The position numbers were made by a program, and so were the translations under genes. Below the pieces are notes generated by a model. It was not told the DNA's origin. It did not search any database and was given only the letters and a program-made list of their open reading frames with translations. 64,000 bases of DNA from Congeria kusceri (Eukaryota > Mollusca > Bivalvia > Myida > Dreissenidae). Shown piece after piece: positions 51,082-62,685 of the stretch (within the stretch, counting starts at the first letter, position 1; every line of letters starts with the position of its first letter). The stretch lies in assembly GCA_027627225.1 (NCBI GenBank), contig CM051024.1, positions 46,792,547-46,856,546 of the forward strand. The letters run 5' to 3'.

Positions 51082-51599
51082 CTTTAATTGTTTCGTAAAT
51101 AACCATTAAGATATATGGGATTTGTCTACACATATTTCTCTCTGAAATGAACAGACAATGCGCTGAAATGCTTATAAAACAATTACTTTACTCTAGGGCC
51201 AGAACATGTTAATACTGTTCAGAGAAAAAAAATGTTTTAACGCATTTCTTTATAGTTTGCCTGGTATATAGAAATTCTTTACTAAGTATGTTAACAAAAG
51301 GTCTAATTTGATATCAATCGCAAAAATAATTCTATAAAATTGTTCCCATGATACAACTAACTAGTAAACTTATAAGTAATAAATAATTGATGTATGGACA
51401 CGATTGAAATACCGTTCACGGTATACAGATAAATGTTTTAATTGAACACAGTAATGCTTTTATGCATAGCGAGTGGTCTATCTTCAAAGTTTCATTTTTG
51501 AAATCATATTATTTAATATTATTATTTAAATATTGTGAAATTTATATGGGTATAAATCTACATTTGTATCCACATAATTATCATTATAAGTTTTTTTTA

Positions 51600-52190
51600 G
51601 TTTATTAGATAATACAGTAGGCAATAAACCCATGAGTATACATGAAATGTCAATACAATATACATAAAACAAAGTCACTGGTCATTCAAAGGATAAACAT
51701 CAAAATTAAATCGGTACATTTTAAAATATTGGGTATTTTAGATAAGACAATATACAGCGAGAGGTGGTATGTATTTGTATACATACATATGGATAAATAT
51801 ATACCAAAAATCCTATCCTAATCGTAATATGTATTATAAGTATTTCTTATTTCCCATGCTTTATAAATAAACATAGCTAAATTTTTAACAATATTACTAT
51901 TTTGAGAGGTCAGTAGATCTATAAACTTTAACATATTTGGTCTTACGTAATAACATGGTTTTAAGTAAGTTTTTCTTACATCAGTATATAATGTGCATTC
52001 CATAACAAAGTGGTATTCATCTTCTAAAACATTGCATAAAGGACATTTTCTTTCTTCATAAGGAATAGCTATTGGTTTTTTCCATCTACCCGTTTCAACT
52101 TTAAGTCTATGTGCAGAGACTCTTAATCTAGAGAGTGCCATTCTATACTTTAGAATATTTACATCACTTAAATAGAATTGAAATTATACC
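51600..52190 (-). pseudogene. 3' end of a LINE (zinc-knuckle tail of ORF2)
   Basis: Read from 52141 down: MALSRLRVSAHRLKVETGRW, then CPLCNVLEDEYHFVMEC and LTSQNSNIVKNLAMFIYKAW, ending in a stop at 51818. It aligns with the tail of the LINE at 42541 (IALSRFRLSSHNLEIERGRY and CKFCNMNAIENDYHFLLVC), so it belongs to the same broad group but is not a recent copy. The rest of the element is absent; beyond 52190 comes (TA)n at 52207-52233. The 3' UTR probably runs to about 51600. Confidence 0.8.
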
Positions 52191-52200
52191 TTAAACAATA

Positions 52201-52237
<37 letters not shown>

Positions 52238-52271
52238 TAACATGTATAATGCACTTTCTTAACTTAAACTT

Positions 52272-52505
52272 TAAAAGTAATAAGTAATATAATTACCATT
52301 TACCCGCTCTAGTATGACAGTCACGAAGCTCCAGAGACACAGTTATGACTTTACAGGACCTGAGCAAGCGACTGTACCGTTAATGTGGCCCCTTTTTATA
52401 AACTCTTCTGGGCTATCAACGAAACTCATCGGGGCCATCGCCTATAGACAATTGCAAACACAGCAGAATGCATTAAAAGTTGAAATGTGACACATTTCTT
52501 TACAA
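52272..52505 (+). repeat. duplicated segment a, second copy
   Basis: Counterpart of 46452-46682, in the same orientation, directly after the (TA)n that borders the LINE tail. Confidence 0.8.
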
Positions 52506-53130
52506 ATTACGGGTGTCATAAAACTGCCGCATTGCAGTTACTACTGGTTTCAGTGAGGTTTATATACAATTACTTAATCTGTTATCAGGTATTTGAGTTT
52601 TAATTTTTACTAGATTAAGTTAATAACCATTGCAAAATGTGTAGCTGCGATAATATACTACATGATAACTCACTTATTGTAAATTACTTGTTACTTATTG
52701 ACTTTCGAACGTAAGATATAAATATTTAAATGTAGGCCAAAGCACTTATAACTTTATGTGTGCAGTTAGCAGAATATTATGTTGCAATTAGTTTTAATGG
52801 CGAATTTAGTTTAGGTTGTTTGTAATAAGATGAGATTCAACATGCATGATGTGTTTGTACTTTCTGTAGTGTACATGTTTTAAGTAATTTCTGTGTCAGA
52901 TACTTCCCGTTAAATATTCTTACTTAGCATGCATTAAATATATATCCTAAGGAGAAACAATAGTGACAGTTATGTGAAAATAGCTTTATATATTATACAG
53001 GTATTCAGCTGTGAACAAGCTTCTATCAAATGATCTGTGATTCCAACGTCTGTGTTTCTCCTACTTTGCAGTTTGCTATTCTGTTCATCTTGCGTTTATA
53101 TCTGTTAACTAACTGAAGATGTTCATTTAG
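52506..53130. other. no gene seen
   Basis: AT-rich DNA between duplicated segment a and the LTR-like remnant. No motif. Confidence 0.5.
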
Positions 53131-53355
53131 TGTTACAGTTACGTTGTTGCCTGTGACTGACGATTGTTTCGTTGGCATACGCTTCGAGCATTTTTGCAGT
53201 CATCACTGTACACACCCGTGATGATGATGCTATATATATTCCAAAAAATAAAATGTAGTAAGTTACACATTTCTTATTAATCGCAATCCAGTTTTTAAAC
53301 TGATATAATTTGATATCTGAAAGACCACGCAACATAACAACTGGCGACGAAGATT
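53131..53355 (+). mobile_element. possible solo LTR plus primer-binding site of a gypsy-type element
   Basis: A stretch of about 209 bp starts TGTTACAGTTACG and ends CATAACA, with AAAATAAAAT as a possible poly(A) signal inside. It is followed directly by ACTGGCGACGAAGATT, which resembles the primer-binding site and start of internal sequence of Mag/C-clade gypsy retrotransposons (from memory). No gag or pol remnant follows. The LTR edges are inferred from the TG...CA ends only. Confidence 0.35.
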
Positions 53356-55634
53356 TCTCGATGAATTCTACATCGACGATCACCACGAATCACCTTGCAA
53401 AGTGAAATTATGCGGTAATTTTTATTTACTAAACCGGTGCCCATGTAAGTTATATCCCGCAAAAATGGCTTTGCTATTGGACGTAATGACGTGTTTGACG
53501 ACAAATGAAGTTGCTGATGCAAAGAAAATATCCGTCTATCTCGCCTTGAAAATGCCTAAAATGTATCAAATCGTAATAGAACTTAGCGCCCACAGCTTCC
53601 AGCAGAAAAATAATATTCAAGTAGCTGTGTGAAATTCTCCAAAAACACTTCAACCCCAAACCTCTTGCAATAACAAAAAGATTCAGGTCTCACTAAAGAG
53701 ATCAAAGGATTGATGAATCTGTTAAAGAATATATATAGCATCATCATCAACAGGTTACAAACCACTAAATATGCATACATGACAGTTTCTGGAGTTGTAT
53801 ATATCTTATATTCAGTTCATCGTATTGTCGAACCATTGTTTATATTGATAATAAATAAATAATATATCAACAGCCATGTTTGGTGACAATTCTATAGAGT
53901 GTAATAGTTATTGCTATCAAATCAAAATAGTTTGCCAAAATGACATATAGTGTCACCCTTGTCCGAGCTGCTCGCATGTGTGCGTGCGTGTGTGCGCGCG
54001 CGTATGTGTGTATGCGTGTGTGTATTCAATGACAGTCCCATGTTCATAACTTCCTAATACGTGGTCTTCAACTGCACTTTGTTCGCCCACAATAAAACAT
54101 TGATTTGACAGATGCACAGTAGCTAACTTACTCATGTTGAGGCATGTGCCTATTCGTTTTCTAATAAAACCGTACTATATCATCGGTAACAAAATCATGA
54201 AAGCGGTAAACTGTACACTCGCTTTTGAGTTGTAAACATAAGCAATTTATGATGATTAAGATAATGTAACTAACACAATGTTGAGGAACATGTCGAAACA
54301 CAGACGCAATTATGCTGATATAATCGACTTGTACCAACGTGTTGCACACTAGGATACGCTCTATACTTTGTTTGGCAATAACATGATTTTTAAATACCTT
54401 TGTTTGGGTGGATTCATATGCTGTTTTCTTACATAAACGATTTACATTGAAAAAGGCAAGCTGTGTTAGAACGATTAAATTAAAATTTGCACGTAACATA
54501 ATTGCATGAAAAACTATTCAAAACAAAACACTGTTTTCTGTTTTGTCTTCGGCAGTTAGGTTTTACTGGGGCAACAAGACCTATAAGAAATACAAGTAGA
54601 CATCTTGGAGGCTGAACTTATATTATCCGATAAGAACTTTGCTTAATACAAATAAACCAAAACACCGCCTTAGATAAGTATGTTATGTTGTTCAAATGTA
54701 TTGAATATAAACTCATATCGTCAACCTCAGCTTTGAGGAATGGCGCTGGTGTAGGTATGTTTAAAAAAAAACTACGTTTAGTTACGTCATATTGCTAAAA
54801 CAAAGGCCACGCAGAAACAAAACTGCCACTTAAATGGTCGATATTTTTGGAATTTTGAAAAAAACAATTAAGATATATTAGACATCCAATAACACTTTGC
54901 GCTGTTCAAAAGTAAAATTTAGTTTTTGAGACACTAAAACTAAACAATCTGTATATAAAGATAACAATTTCTATACAAGTATTATTGAGAGTCTCCACTT
55001 TATTATAATGATATTGTAAAACTTGTTTAATGATATATTTTGCCTGTGTACTGATCCATTAATGTCAAACAATATTGTTTGCTGTTCAAAAACACATTGG
55101 ACATGTAATCACACTTAAACATTTGCTGATTAGGTTACTCACAGATTTTACAAACCTAATCAACTGTTTGAAGTTAAGGATAAGAAATCTTAATATAGGC
55201 CGCTGTCGTTGTCGTACCAAAATGCAATGTCGTTGCAATGTCTTAAGCGTTTATTGAGGCCTTAATCCGATATTATTTTAAATGTAAATGTGTTTAAGCA
55301 GTAGGATTGAGTCCATTCAATAACCTCTTCGTAGAATCAATTTGGTTAAATGATGCCTCTTTAGAAATAAGTTTATAAAACAATCTTTATAACCTTGAAC
55401 TAACTGTGGGAACGTTACTATAATTTTAACTGTGAAGTCAATAGGCGAGTCTCTCCAGTTTGCAGTTGTTCTGCTGAGCGATTGTTAACCACGATTACAG
55501 AGTAAAACACACTGCAGAAGTGCGACACCTTACAACTGCACTAATTAAACCCGTTTGGTTTTGCCATAAACTCATTATGAAGAGCTACATTAGTGCGTGT
55601 AAATAGTGACTTGATATCTTTATTGAAATGTTGC
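53356..55634. other. intergenic, no supported gene
   Basis: Short frames only. It includes a GT/GC-rich stretch at about 53970-54024 (alternating purine-pyrimidine). Confidence 0.5.
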
Positions 55635-55790
55635 AAGATTTTGCCGAGTCTTTACGCTACGCATTGTAAACATCTTATATATTTTATTTTAGCTGACTTT
55701 AGTTTTGTACCATAACTGTGTCGAATGATATGAAATGGGGTTGGTAACTCGTCTGCTAAAATATTGACGCACGCAGTTTATAATCAGTAT
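55635..55790 (+). repeat. duplicated segment b, second copy
   Basis: Diverged counterpart of 47310-47470 in the same orientation and in the same place in the series a-b-c. Confidence 0.5.
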
Positions 55791-56202
55791 ATACTTCTTA
55801 AAGACATTTCTTACATATTTCCGATAACAAAACATCTTTGTGAGTGTCGCAGTGCCATTTGAAGTATTTCGCAAATTGTGTATTTTATGAGTATGTTTTA
55901 ATGAGAAATTGTTTACGTTTTTACAGTATATGCACAAACGTATATGCCTTCTCGAACAGATTTTATACATTATAATGGACTTCCATATGATTATACTGAT
56001 GCGATGGACAATCGTGTCAAACGGCTGGGGGAATGGTATTGTCATCTAAACAGCTTGTCTGGTAAGAGGTAACATTGCTGCTTCATTACTTGCAGTAAGG
56101 TGCTTTCCCGCCACTGTCTGCCTTCCTTATCGGATGCATCAACAAAATAAAACAACAAGAAAAGACCAGGTCTTAAACTGGGTTGTTAGAACGTCCACAC
56201 CA

Positions 56203-58080
56203 TGACGACTGGACTAGGTGACCTCCAGATCATCAGTGACGCAAGAAAGACTGCGGTCATTAACGACGAGCTACTAAGACTGAAGTTAGACATAGCCGCT
56301 CTATAAGAAACGCGCCTAGCTAAATCGGGATGTTAAAGACGGACTACACGTTATTCTGTCAAGAAAATAGCGCCGAAGCCCGCAGTGAGCACGGAGCATG
56401 GTTTGCAGTCAGGAACACCTTACGGATTGAACCAGGTGAAAGGGATCAGATCACCCGCTGGCTCTCCGCCTCCATACATTTGAGGGACCAGTCACACTTA
56501 TCAGCGGCTATGATGTACACTTTTGAGGCTAAAGACGAGTTCTATATCAACCTGAACGGCACCTCAAAGAACATCAACAGCAGCGAACGCCTCGCTCTCC
56601 ATGTTGACCTCAATGCCACAGTGCAGACCATGACTCATGGCCATCCTGCTTGGGTTCTTTTAGTGTTTGCAAAAGCACTGGCTCCAGCACGACACTGTCA
56701 TCGTCCGACGTACAAGCCTCAAGCATGTGCGTCTCAGCCGCTCAAACCACAGCACTGACTGAGTCTCCGTCTAATCCCTGGTATGCTGCAAAATCAAGCT
56801 GCTACCAAAGAAACTTTATCACTCAAGAAGGGAAACCACAAATTGACACGGCGACGATGCAACATCCAGATTAGCTTGAAGAATTCACAAAGTCTCTTGC
56901 GAATGCTCTGTCTGGAGGTTTTCCATGAAACAACGCCTACTGGCAGGAGCTCAGTTACGACATTCAAAATGCAGCAGCAACTTACATCATCGGAGAAATG
57001 TATAAGGGCATCAAAAAGGATCTCGGACCAATTCAGAGCAAAACAGCACATTCGGAACCAGCAGTGAAACAGTGATCACCGACAAAGCCAGGCAGATAGA
57101 GAGATGGGTGGAACACTATTCAGAGCTTTGCACAAGAAGAAACATTGTTGGTACCTCAGCAGTGGGCGATATGTATCCTCTGCCCATCGTGCAGGAGTTA
57201 GAGGCTGAACCAACACTGAATGAACTCAGCAAGGCTACCAATAGCTTAGCTTGTGGCAAAGCCCCTGGAAATTATGGCATCCTCAAGACCTGATCAGGCA
57301 CTACAAACCACCCTTCTGCATCCTCTGCACGACACCCGTTGCCAGTGTTGGAGTGCAGGTGGTGTTCTACGAGACACGAGAGACGCCAAAATCGTCACCT
57401 TGTACAAGAGCAAAGGCGATACGAATGACTGCAACAATTACCTATGCCTTTACCTCTTGAACATAGTACGCAACATTTATGCATGTATGTGCGTCTTCAA
57501 CAGCTGGCAGAACGTGTCTACCCAGAGTCCCAATGTAGCTTTCGAGCAGATCGTATTATAGTCGACATGATCGTCTCGCTTTGCTAACTACAGGAGAATG
57601 TAAAGAAAAGCTGAAGCCCCTATACATCGCCTTCATAGACCTGACGAAGGCCTTTGACCTATTAAGCTCTTCGACGTCCTTGTGAAAATCGGATGCCCCA
57701 AACGCTTTGCAGCATGATCAGATCTGTTCATGACATTGTGAAGGCAACCATCCAGTACGAGGGCAGTATGTCCGAAGCATTCGACATCAAAAGCGGCGTG
57801 AAGCAAGGTCTGTCATTACCATCGACAACTACGAACTTGAATTGGTTCACCTAATTTTTTTTCCACCATCAGCGAGAAACTGTCCCTACAGCAGCTAAAG
57901 ACTGTTGAGGCGAAGATCTTGAACCTGGCAGAAAAGTGGAGAACCAGTCGGAAGGCACGCGCACACGGACAACGCCCACGACCAATTTCATCTGGGCATT
58001 GGACAGCAGAGACTGTCACTACCGCATTGATCTTACAGCCATCAGCGGAGCTGTTTAACGCGCAACACCGCTCTTAGGAC
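56203..58080 (+). pseudogene. decayed LINE of the craniofacial-development-protein-2-like group
   Basis: Starts MTTGLGDLQIISDARKTAVI at 56203 and shows endonuclease remnants (GDFNARV degraded to VDLNATV near 56606). It then shows the linker with KARQIERWVEHYSELC, the RT block SLACGKAPGNYGI, a motif A IAFIDLTKAFDL (57625-57660) and KSGVKQG. At about 57815 the sequence jumps straight to TIDNYELELVH, so the YADD-containing part is deleted. A second jump near 57950 leads to a C-terminal zinc-finger remnant (RDCHYRIDL, about 57998-58035). Many frameshifts and stops. I know this family as a very common invertebrate non-LTR retrotransposon whose endonuclease is often annotated with that misleading name. 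Confidence 0.8.
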
Positions 58081-58589
58081 CCAATATCCGACCGAGGAGG
58101 CCTACAACTAAATACAAAAAGACTTAGTATATATAGGTTATTTGTAAATACATGTACATGCATTCAAAGTATTTTTATATTACATTGTGTATGTCCAAGC
58201 AAATATGTTAGTAACAAAATCATATTATGGTGCTACATATATATATGTGTGTACTGTGAAACTATGCTTTTATGCCACTTGCATAACTTTGTAATGCATG
58301 GTAGTGCATTGCACTTTCTAAGACACTGCGGAATAACTTTCTCAGTCTCCGTCCTTTGCAACTCCAAAGGCCTTCATAGGATACCCAAAACTATTTTAAA
58401 ACTTATAAATCAAATCGTCTTTGCATAAGGACCAGAAGTAAAGTTTACAGCTTAATAGCTCGTGCGTCAATATCATAGTTTCAAAGGTCAAGCACAAAAC
58501 TGCGGCTTACAATGTAGAACAATATGGGCACAGTTATTCCCTGATCTATATCAAAATATACCAACGGGTTGTTTGATAATTAGTAGGTC
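58081..58589. other. no gene seen
   Basis: AT-rich 3' flank of the LINE. Nothing recognised. Confidence 0.5.
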
Positions 58590-59290
58590 TTTCAAATAGA
58601 TTTCTAAAGACATTTTGTTTTGAAAAATTCAAGTACTGATTATTAACTATTTGCATTGTAATAAGATAAAGTAAATTGCTTTGTACTTAAACATATTGCG
58701 GAATAAAATGTGTACCAAAGTACTGATAAGGTACCAGTAAAACAATTGGATAACAACCGTCAATAGTTTAAGCATATTGAGCATTGTTCAAACCTGTATA
58801 AATGTCTTTTTAATGCCAATAAAAGGATATTCCACATCAAAAATTCTTTAGAAATCCGGAATGTTACAACAATCAACTATTGTAAATCTTTCTTTTGCGG
58901 GGTACCTTCGAACAATGTGGACGATCAAAGTTTACCAAAAAGAATGCAATCATCATCAGTTTTACATCAATGGTAACCCCAATTTTCTTTCTTTGGTAAT
59001 AAGACGAGTGTAACAAAGAATACCAATTAGTTTGCAATGATCAAGCGAATGCTTGAGAATTATTGGTAGAATAGATCTTTTTGGGTGTCGTCTGCCGCGT
59101 GTTTGTTTTTAAGGTCATATCTCGTTTCCAGTTTTAAGCCTACAGTTGTATCTCATGTAAATTGTTTGATTCTTTAATGATGTAGTTCCAAAATCATAAG
59201 ATTAGGACACACTGAATGAAAACTTTAATTGACATAACTTTAATTGACATAAAACAAACTATATTTAACTTCAGGATTTGTATCAGCTCC
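58590..59290 (+). repeat. duplicated segment c, second copy
   Basis: Counterpart of 48490-49185. It carries a small tandem ACTTTAATTGACATA pair at about 59222-59250 not present in the other copy. Confidence 0.8.
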
Positions 59291-59601
59291 TAATTAGTTG
59301 ACTATACAGTTATGGCTCCTTGGTCATGACAAATTGAGTGTAGGATCATGATCTAGATCAGTCGTTGACGATATTGATATTTTGGCTTAAAGGAATAAAC
59401 AAACTATTTTGACGCATAATTTATCTGAATGCAATATCACAAATAGCTTTTATATTTGAACAATAGTTGCATTTACGGATCGAATGTTATTGAACGCACT
59501 AAACATTCAATAGTTCTAAAATGCATTTGAACATCGACTTAATTGACATGTGTATCCAGATTTTTGTTAATTCGTGAAATTTACATGTACGTTGTAGTTC
59601 T

Positions 59602-59846
59602 GGGCCCGTATTCATAAAGCTCCTTAGAGTTAACCTCAGAAAATTCCTTAAGGCTCTGACTGTTTCATGTATAGGCCTTTTTACATTAAAATGTTTTTAA
59701 TCAAGTGAATATTATTTAGATGTTTTATAATTTATCCTTTTGTTAACATAAATAATTGGATTTTGCATAGAAACATTATTATGAAATTTTAACTTCAGTT
59801 CAACTTAAGTTAAAAATTCCTATAGGAGCTTTGTGAATACCGGCCC
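59602..59846. mobile_element. MITE with 24-bp inverted ends
   Basis: GGGCCCGTATTCATAAAGCT (59602) is inverted at the right end as AGCTTTGTGAATACCGGCCC. The interior has TTAACCTC/TTAAGTTAAA-rich DNA and no frame. I know this end sequence from widespread invertebrate MITEs. Confidence 0.8.
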
Positions 59847-60609
59847 AGGTCTTAACCTGTCCTCCCTAACCTTAAATATGTTTAATATGACAGCTGGATC
59901 TAGACATTGCCCTTTACCATTCGCTAAAATCTGTAATATACAAGTTATATTTGCTTTTATTTGGAATTTTGATTAGATTCACAAGTCCGGGATGTTTTGA
60001 CCGTATAATATTTATATGCGAACATAGCCTACAAATATTCCGTCATCTTGGTGAAAATTATATATAGTTAAATATGGTTTGTTTTATTTCAATTGCTGAG
60101 GTAATTCATTACTCTTTGTAAATTTGGATCTTGTATACTATTTTTATTACGTATTTGAATATGAGGACTATATTACACATAACAATCCTATTTTTGCAAC
60201 TTATCTTTATATTGGACATAAGATGTTTGTTTTTGTTTGCTCTCCCTGTAAAAATAAAAATAAATCGTTTAACGTACAGTGCGAAATTATTAACATGATA
60301 CTCATGAATGTTCCGTATGCAGTCGGGATTTATTTATAGATACCACTATAAGTATCGAGCGTAGCATAGGCAATACCACAATGTTAATTGATATCGCATT
60401 GGTTTAAATATCGTAAAGCGCGAATGGTATAATAGAACAGATATATCTCTGGCGATGCGAAGTTTGGAGTTCGAGTCTTGGTGTCGGCATTTTAGAAACA
60501 TTTCATATTTCACATTATGTTGCGAGTAAATACCCACGATTGTTCAATTGAGTGTGTGCTTGTAATTGAAACCTTGGTAAATGTACAATAAAAATAATTA
60601 AAACTGAAA
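59847..60609. other. intergenic, no supported gene
   Basis: AT-rich. A weak B-box-like GAGTTCGAGTC at about 60470 lacks a matching A box, so no tRNA or SINE is called. Confidence 0.45.
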
Positions 60610-60758
60610 GTTACACAATAATACTTTCCGCCTACAGTGGATTTATGTTTAGTAGAGACTTCCTTAAAACGAAAAATAGCATAAACGCGGCATGCACAGG
60701 CTTATCCTAAACTACACTTTACGCACATGCATTATGCCCGGTTTTCACACGACACGCC
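60610..60758. mobile_element. degraded copy of the palindromic MITE
   Basis: ACTTTCCGCCTACAGTGGATTT to CTACACTTTACGCACATGCATT and GCCCGGTTTTCACACG match the 21769-21996 element, without its left end. Confidence 0.75.
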
Positions 60759-60787
60759 TCATATTGTTTGTGGTTGTTGTTTTCCAG

Positions 60788-60847
60788 CTGCTGACAAACC
60801 ACATCCAGCTGAGGCTCCTGTCATAAGCGTTCGCTACTCAACTGAAG
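60788..60847 (+). CDS. candidate 60-base exon, unknown protein
   Basis: A strong acceptor (TTGTTGTTTTCCAG) opens a phase-1 exon, ADKPHPAEAPVISVRYSTE, closing at AAG/GTTGTC in phase 1. No neighbouring exon is identified. The length and phase symmetry could be chance. Confidence 0.2.
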
Positions 60848-61114
60848 GTTGTCTTTCTCTCTTGTAAAACAATTTTGAAGACACTTTCAAAATTGTCCAT
60901 AATGACCATTATGCCCCTTCAGACATCTTTCGCGCCATAGAACTGAACCACGATGGCTAACTCTTGAGCTTTTTTTAGAACTGATAATTGTCAGATCTCA
61001 GTTGTGTCTGGACTATGTCTGGGAACTGATGTGTCCGCCAATAGTCGACCCTCATGGCCCAGTCATTTGAGCCTTGGACAATTGATGATGGGACCTGTGT
61101 CATCATCCGCCTTC

Positions 61115-61375
61115 CCTGACATTTGCTTAACACTACCTCCATCCTTGGTTAGTGTTGGTCTCTATATCACACAGCTTCAGCTATCACTCTCTTCTATTAT
61201 GGAGGAATACGCAATCGCAACAGATGCCGCGGAAAATGGATGGAACTTGTGTCCACTTCCGCATTCCCTGACATTTGCTTAAGACAACCTCCATCCTTTT
61301 TGAGTGTTGGTCTCTATATCACTAGCGGACAGCTCCAGCTGCCATTGCCATCTATTATCGAGGAATACGCGGATG
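61115..61375. repeat. 150-bp tandem duplication
   Basis: CCCTGACATTTGCTTAA, CCTCCATCC, AGTGTTGGTCTCTATATCAC and TCTATTAT-GAGGAATACGC occur at about 61117-61213 and again at 61268-61375. A longish plus-strand frame across it is probably accidental. Confidence 0.75.
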
Positions 61376-62685
61376 GAATGGCAAGGGTCATTAAGACACT
61401 GCGGAAATCAACATGAGATAAGTGTGCAGGCACAGAATATAAACAATGTGAAACCCCCAGCGTCATAATCAGGAAAGAACCCTTATTAGCAGCACACGGT
61501 CCTTTACTTAAGGCAAGTGACCATTTGCCAATACAACACTGCGCAAAACGATAAATACGTAACAAACCAAAAGGCTGTTGAAGACTCCACGAAAAGAATC
61601 AGCCTCAGTGACAAAATGGGAACCATTTTCATTGGCTGCCAAAATAATGTGGGGGTCCTGTGTTAGAGTGCAGAAATGGAGACGGCGGACATAAGAAATG
61701 ATACAGACAGATGTAACAAAGTTTTAATATTAAATGTATCGTCACCAATCAGCTGAAAGGGAAACTCGAATGTTTGGGATGGACAAGGAACTGTTTATTC
61801 ATTATTGTTCCTTCACATATTGTATTAGTTTGGTAAGTGCCTCTTGCCGATACTCACCTTTTCCCCAATATGTTGTTTGGGCAAAGATGTCTGTGTCTTC
61901 GTCGAAAGCTACTCATACTGTATCAATTTTAGCAGGTTATTGTATTCTCGCCTGAGTTTGCTGGCTGTCTGTTTGTGGTACTGGCTGTTTATTTTAGTGC
62001 AGTGCCTCAGAACCTTGGATTTCCAATATAGAGATGTTTCTTTTTCACAAAATTCGCCTGGCGTCCCAGGTGCAACGCTATTTTTAATTTTATTTATGTT
62101 CGACGGTGTTCGAATAAATTGTTCTAATATAGAATTAAGTACTTATTGTTACGTTTTATATCGAAGTTGTTTATTGGGGCTCGCTTGTTGTTAACATATA
62201 AATTATAATTATACTTTCACTGGATCAGCAGTAGATAAATTCTCATTCTAACATGATACTTGCTTTTTTCTATAAACAAAGAACACAGCTATCGTTGTCA
62301 ACTACTACACGGAAGAAAATAAGTTTCCGATTCAGAGCGGAGCATAGTAAAAAGTAGTTCCAATTGCAATTGCCAAAATATTTGTCAATTCATGTTAGAA
62401 TAGAAATAATTTTTGCATTATCGTTGTTTATCGGCCAATAAACAACTCTTCGTCGTTCTGATGCGTGTTTATTAAACATCTCGGGCTAACGCCTTCGTGG
62501 TTCAATTCCTACGCATCAGGGAGCCGTTTCATTAATGGTTGCAGCGCAGTTGCAGTTGCAGTTTTATATGTAATTGCAACTTGCAACCCGTATTCCATTT
62601 CATTAAAAAATTGCAAGTGCAACGCGCAACTGTTGGTTGCAAATTTGTATTGATACTTTGCAACTGCCCGTGAGAAGTTACAAAT
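61376..62685. other. upstream flank of the second Harbinger gene
   Basis: On the minus strand at about 61810-61995 there are two short open stretches in different frames (KINSQYHKQTASKLRREYNN; FDEDTDIFAQTTYWGKGEY) that could be remnants of a helical protein. A hairpin-like repeat with GTTCTGATGCG/CGCATCAGGG lies at 62455-62522. AGGGAGCCGTTTCATTAA at about 62518 and the TTGCAACTG-rich DNA after it resemble a Harbinger terminus (inference). Confidence 0.35.

Noticed and set aside
60415..60492. tRNA-like sequence with GAGTTCGAGTC
   Set aside because: No credible A box or cloverleaf.
61004..61282. 92-codon frame
   Set aside because: Spans a tandem duplication, is low in complexity, and shows no splice or family support.
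61734..62194. Overlapping hydrophobic plus-strand frames
   Set aside because: No signal or motif. The opposite strand shows equally short open pieces, so neither is convincing.
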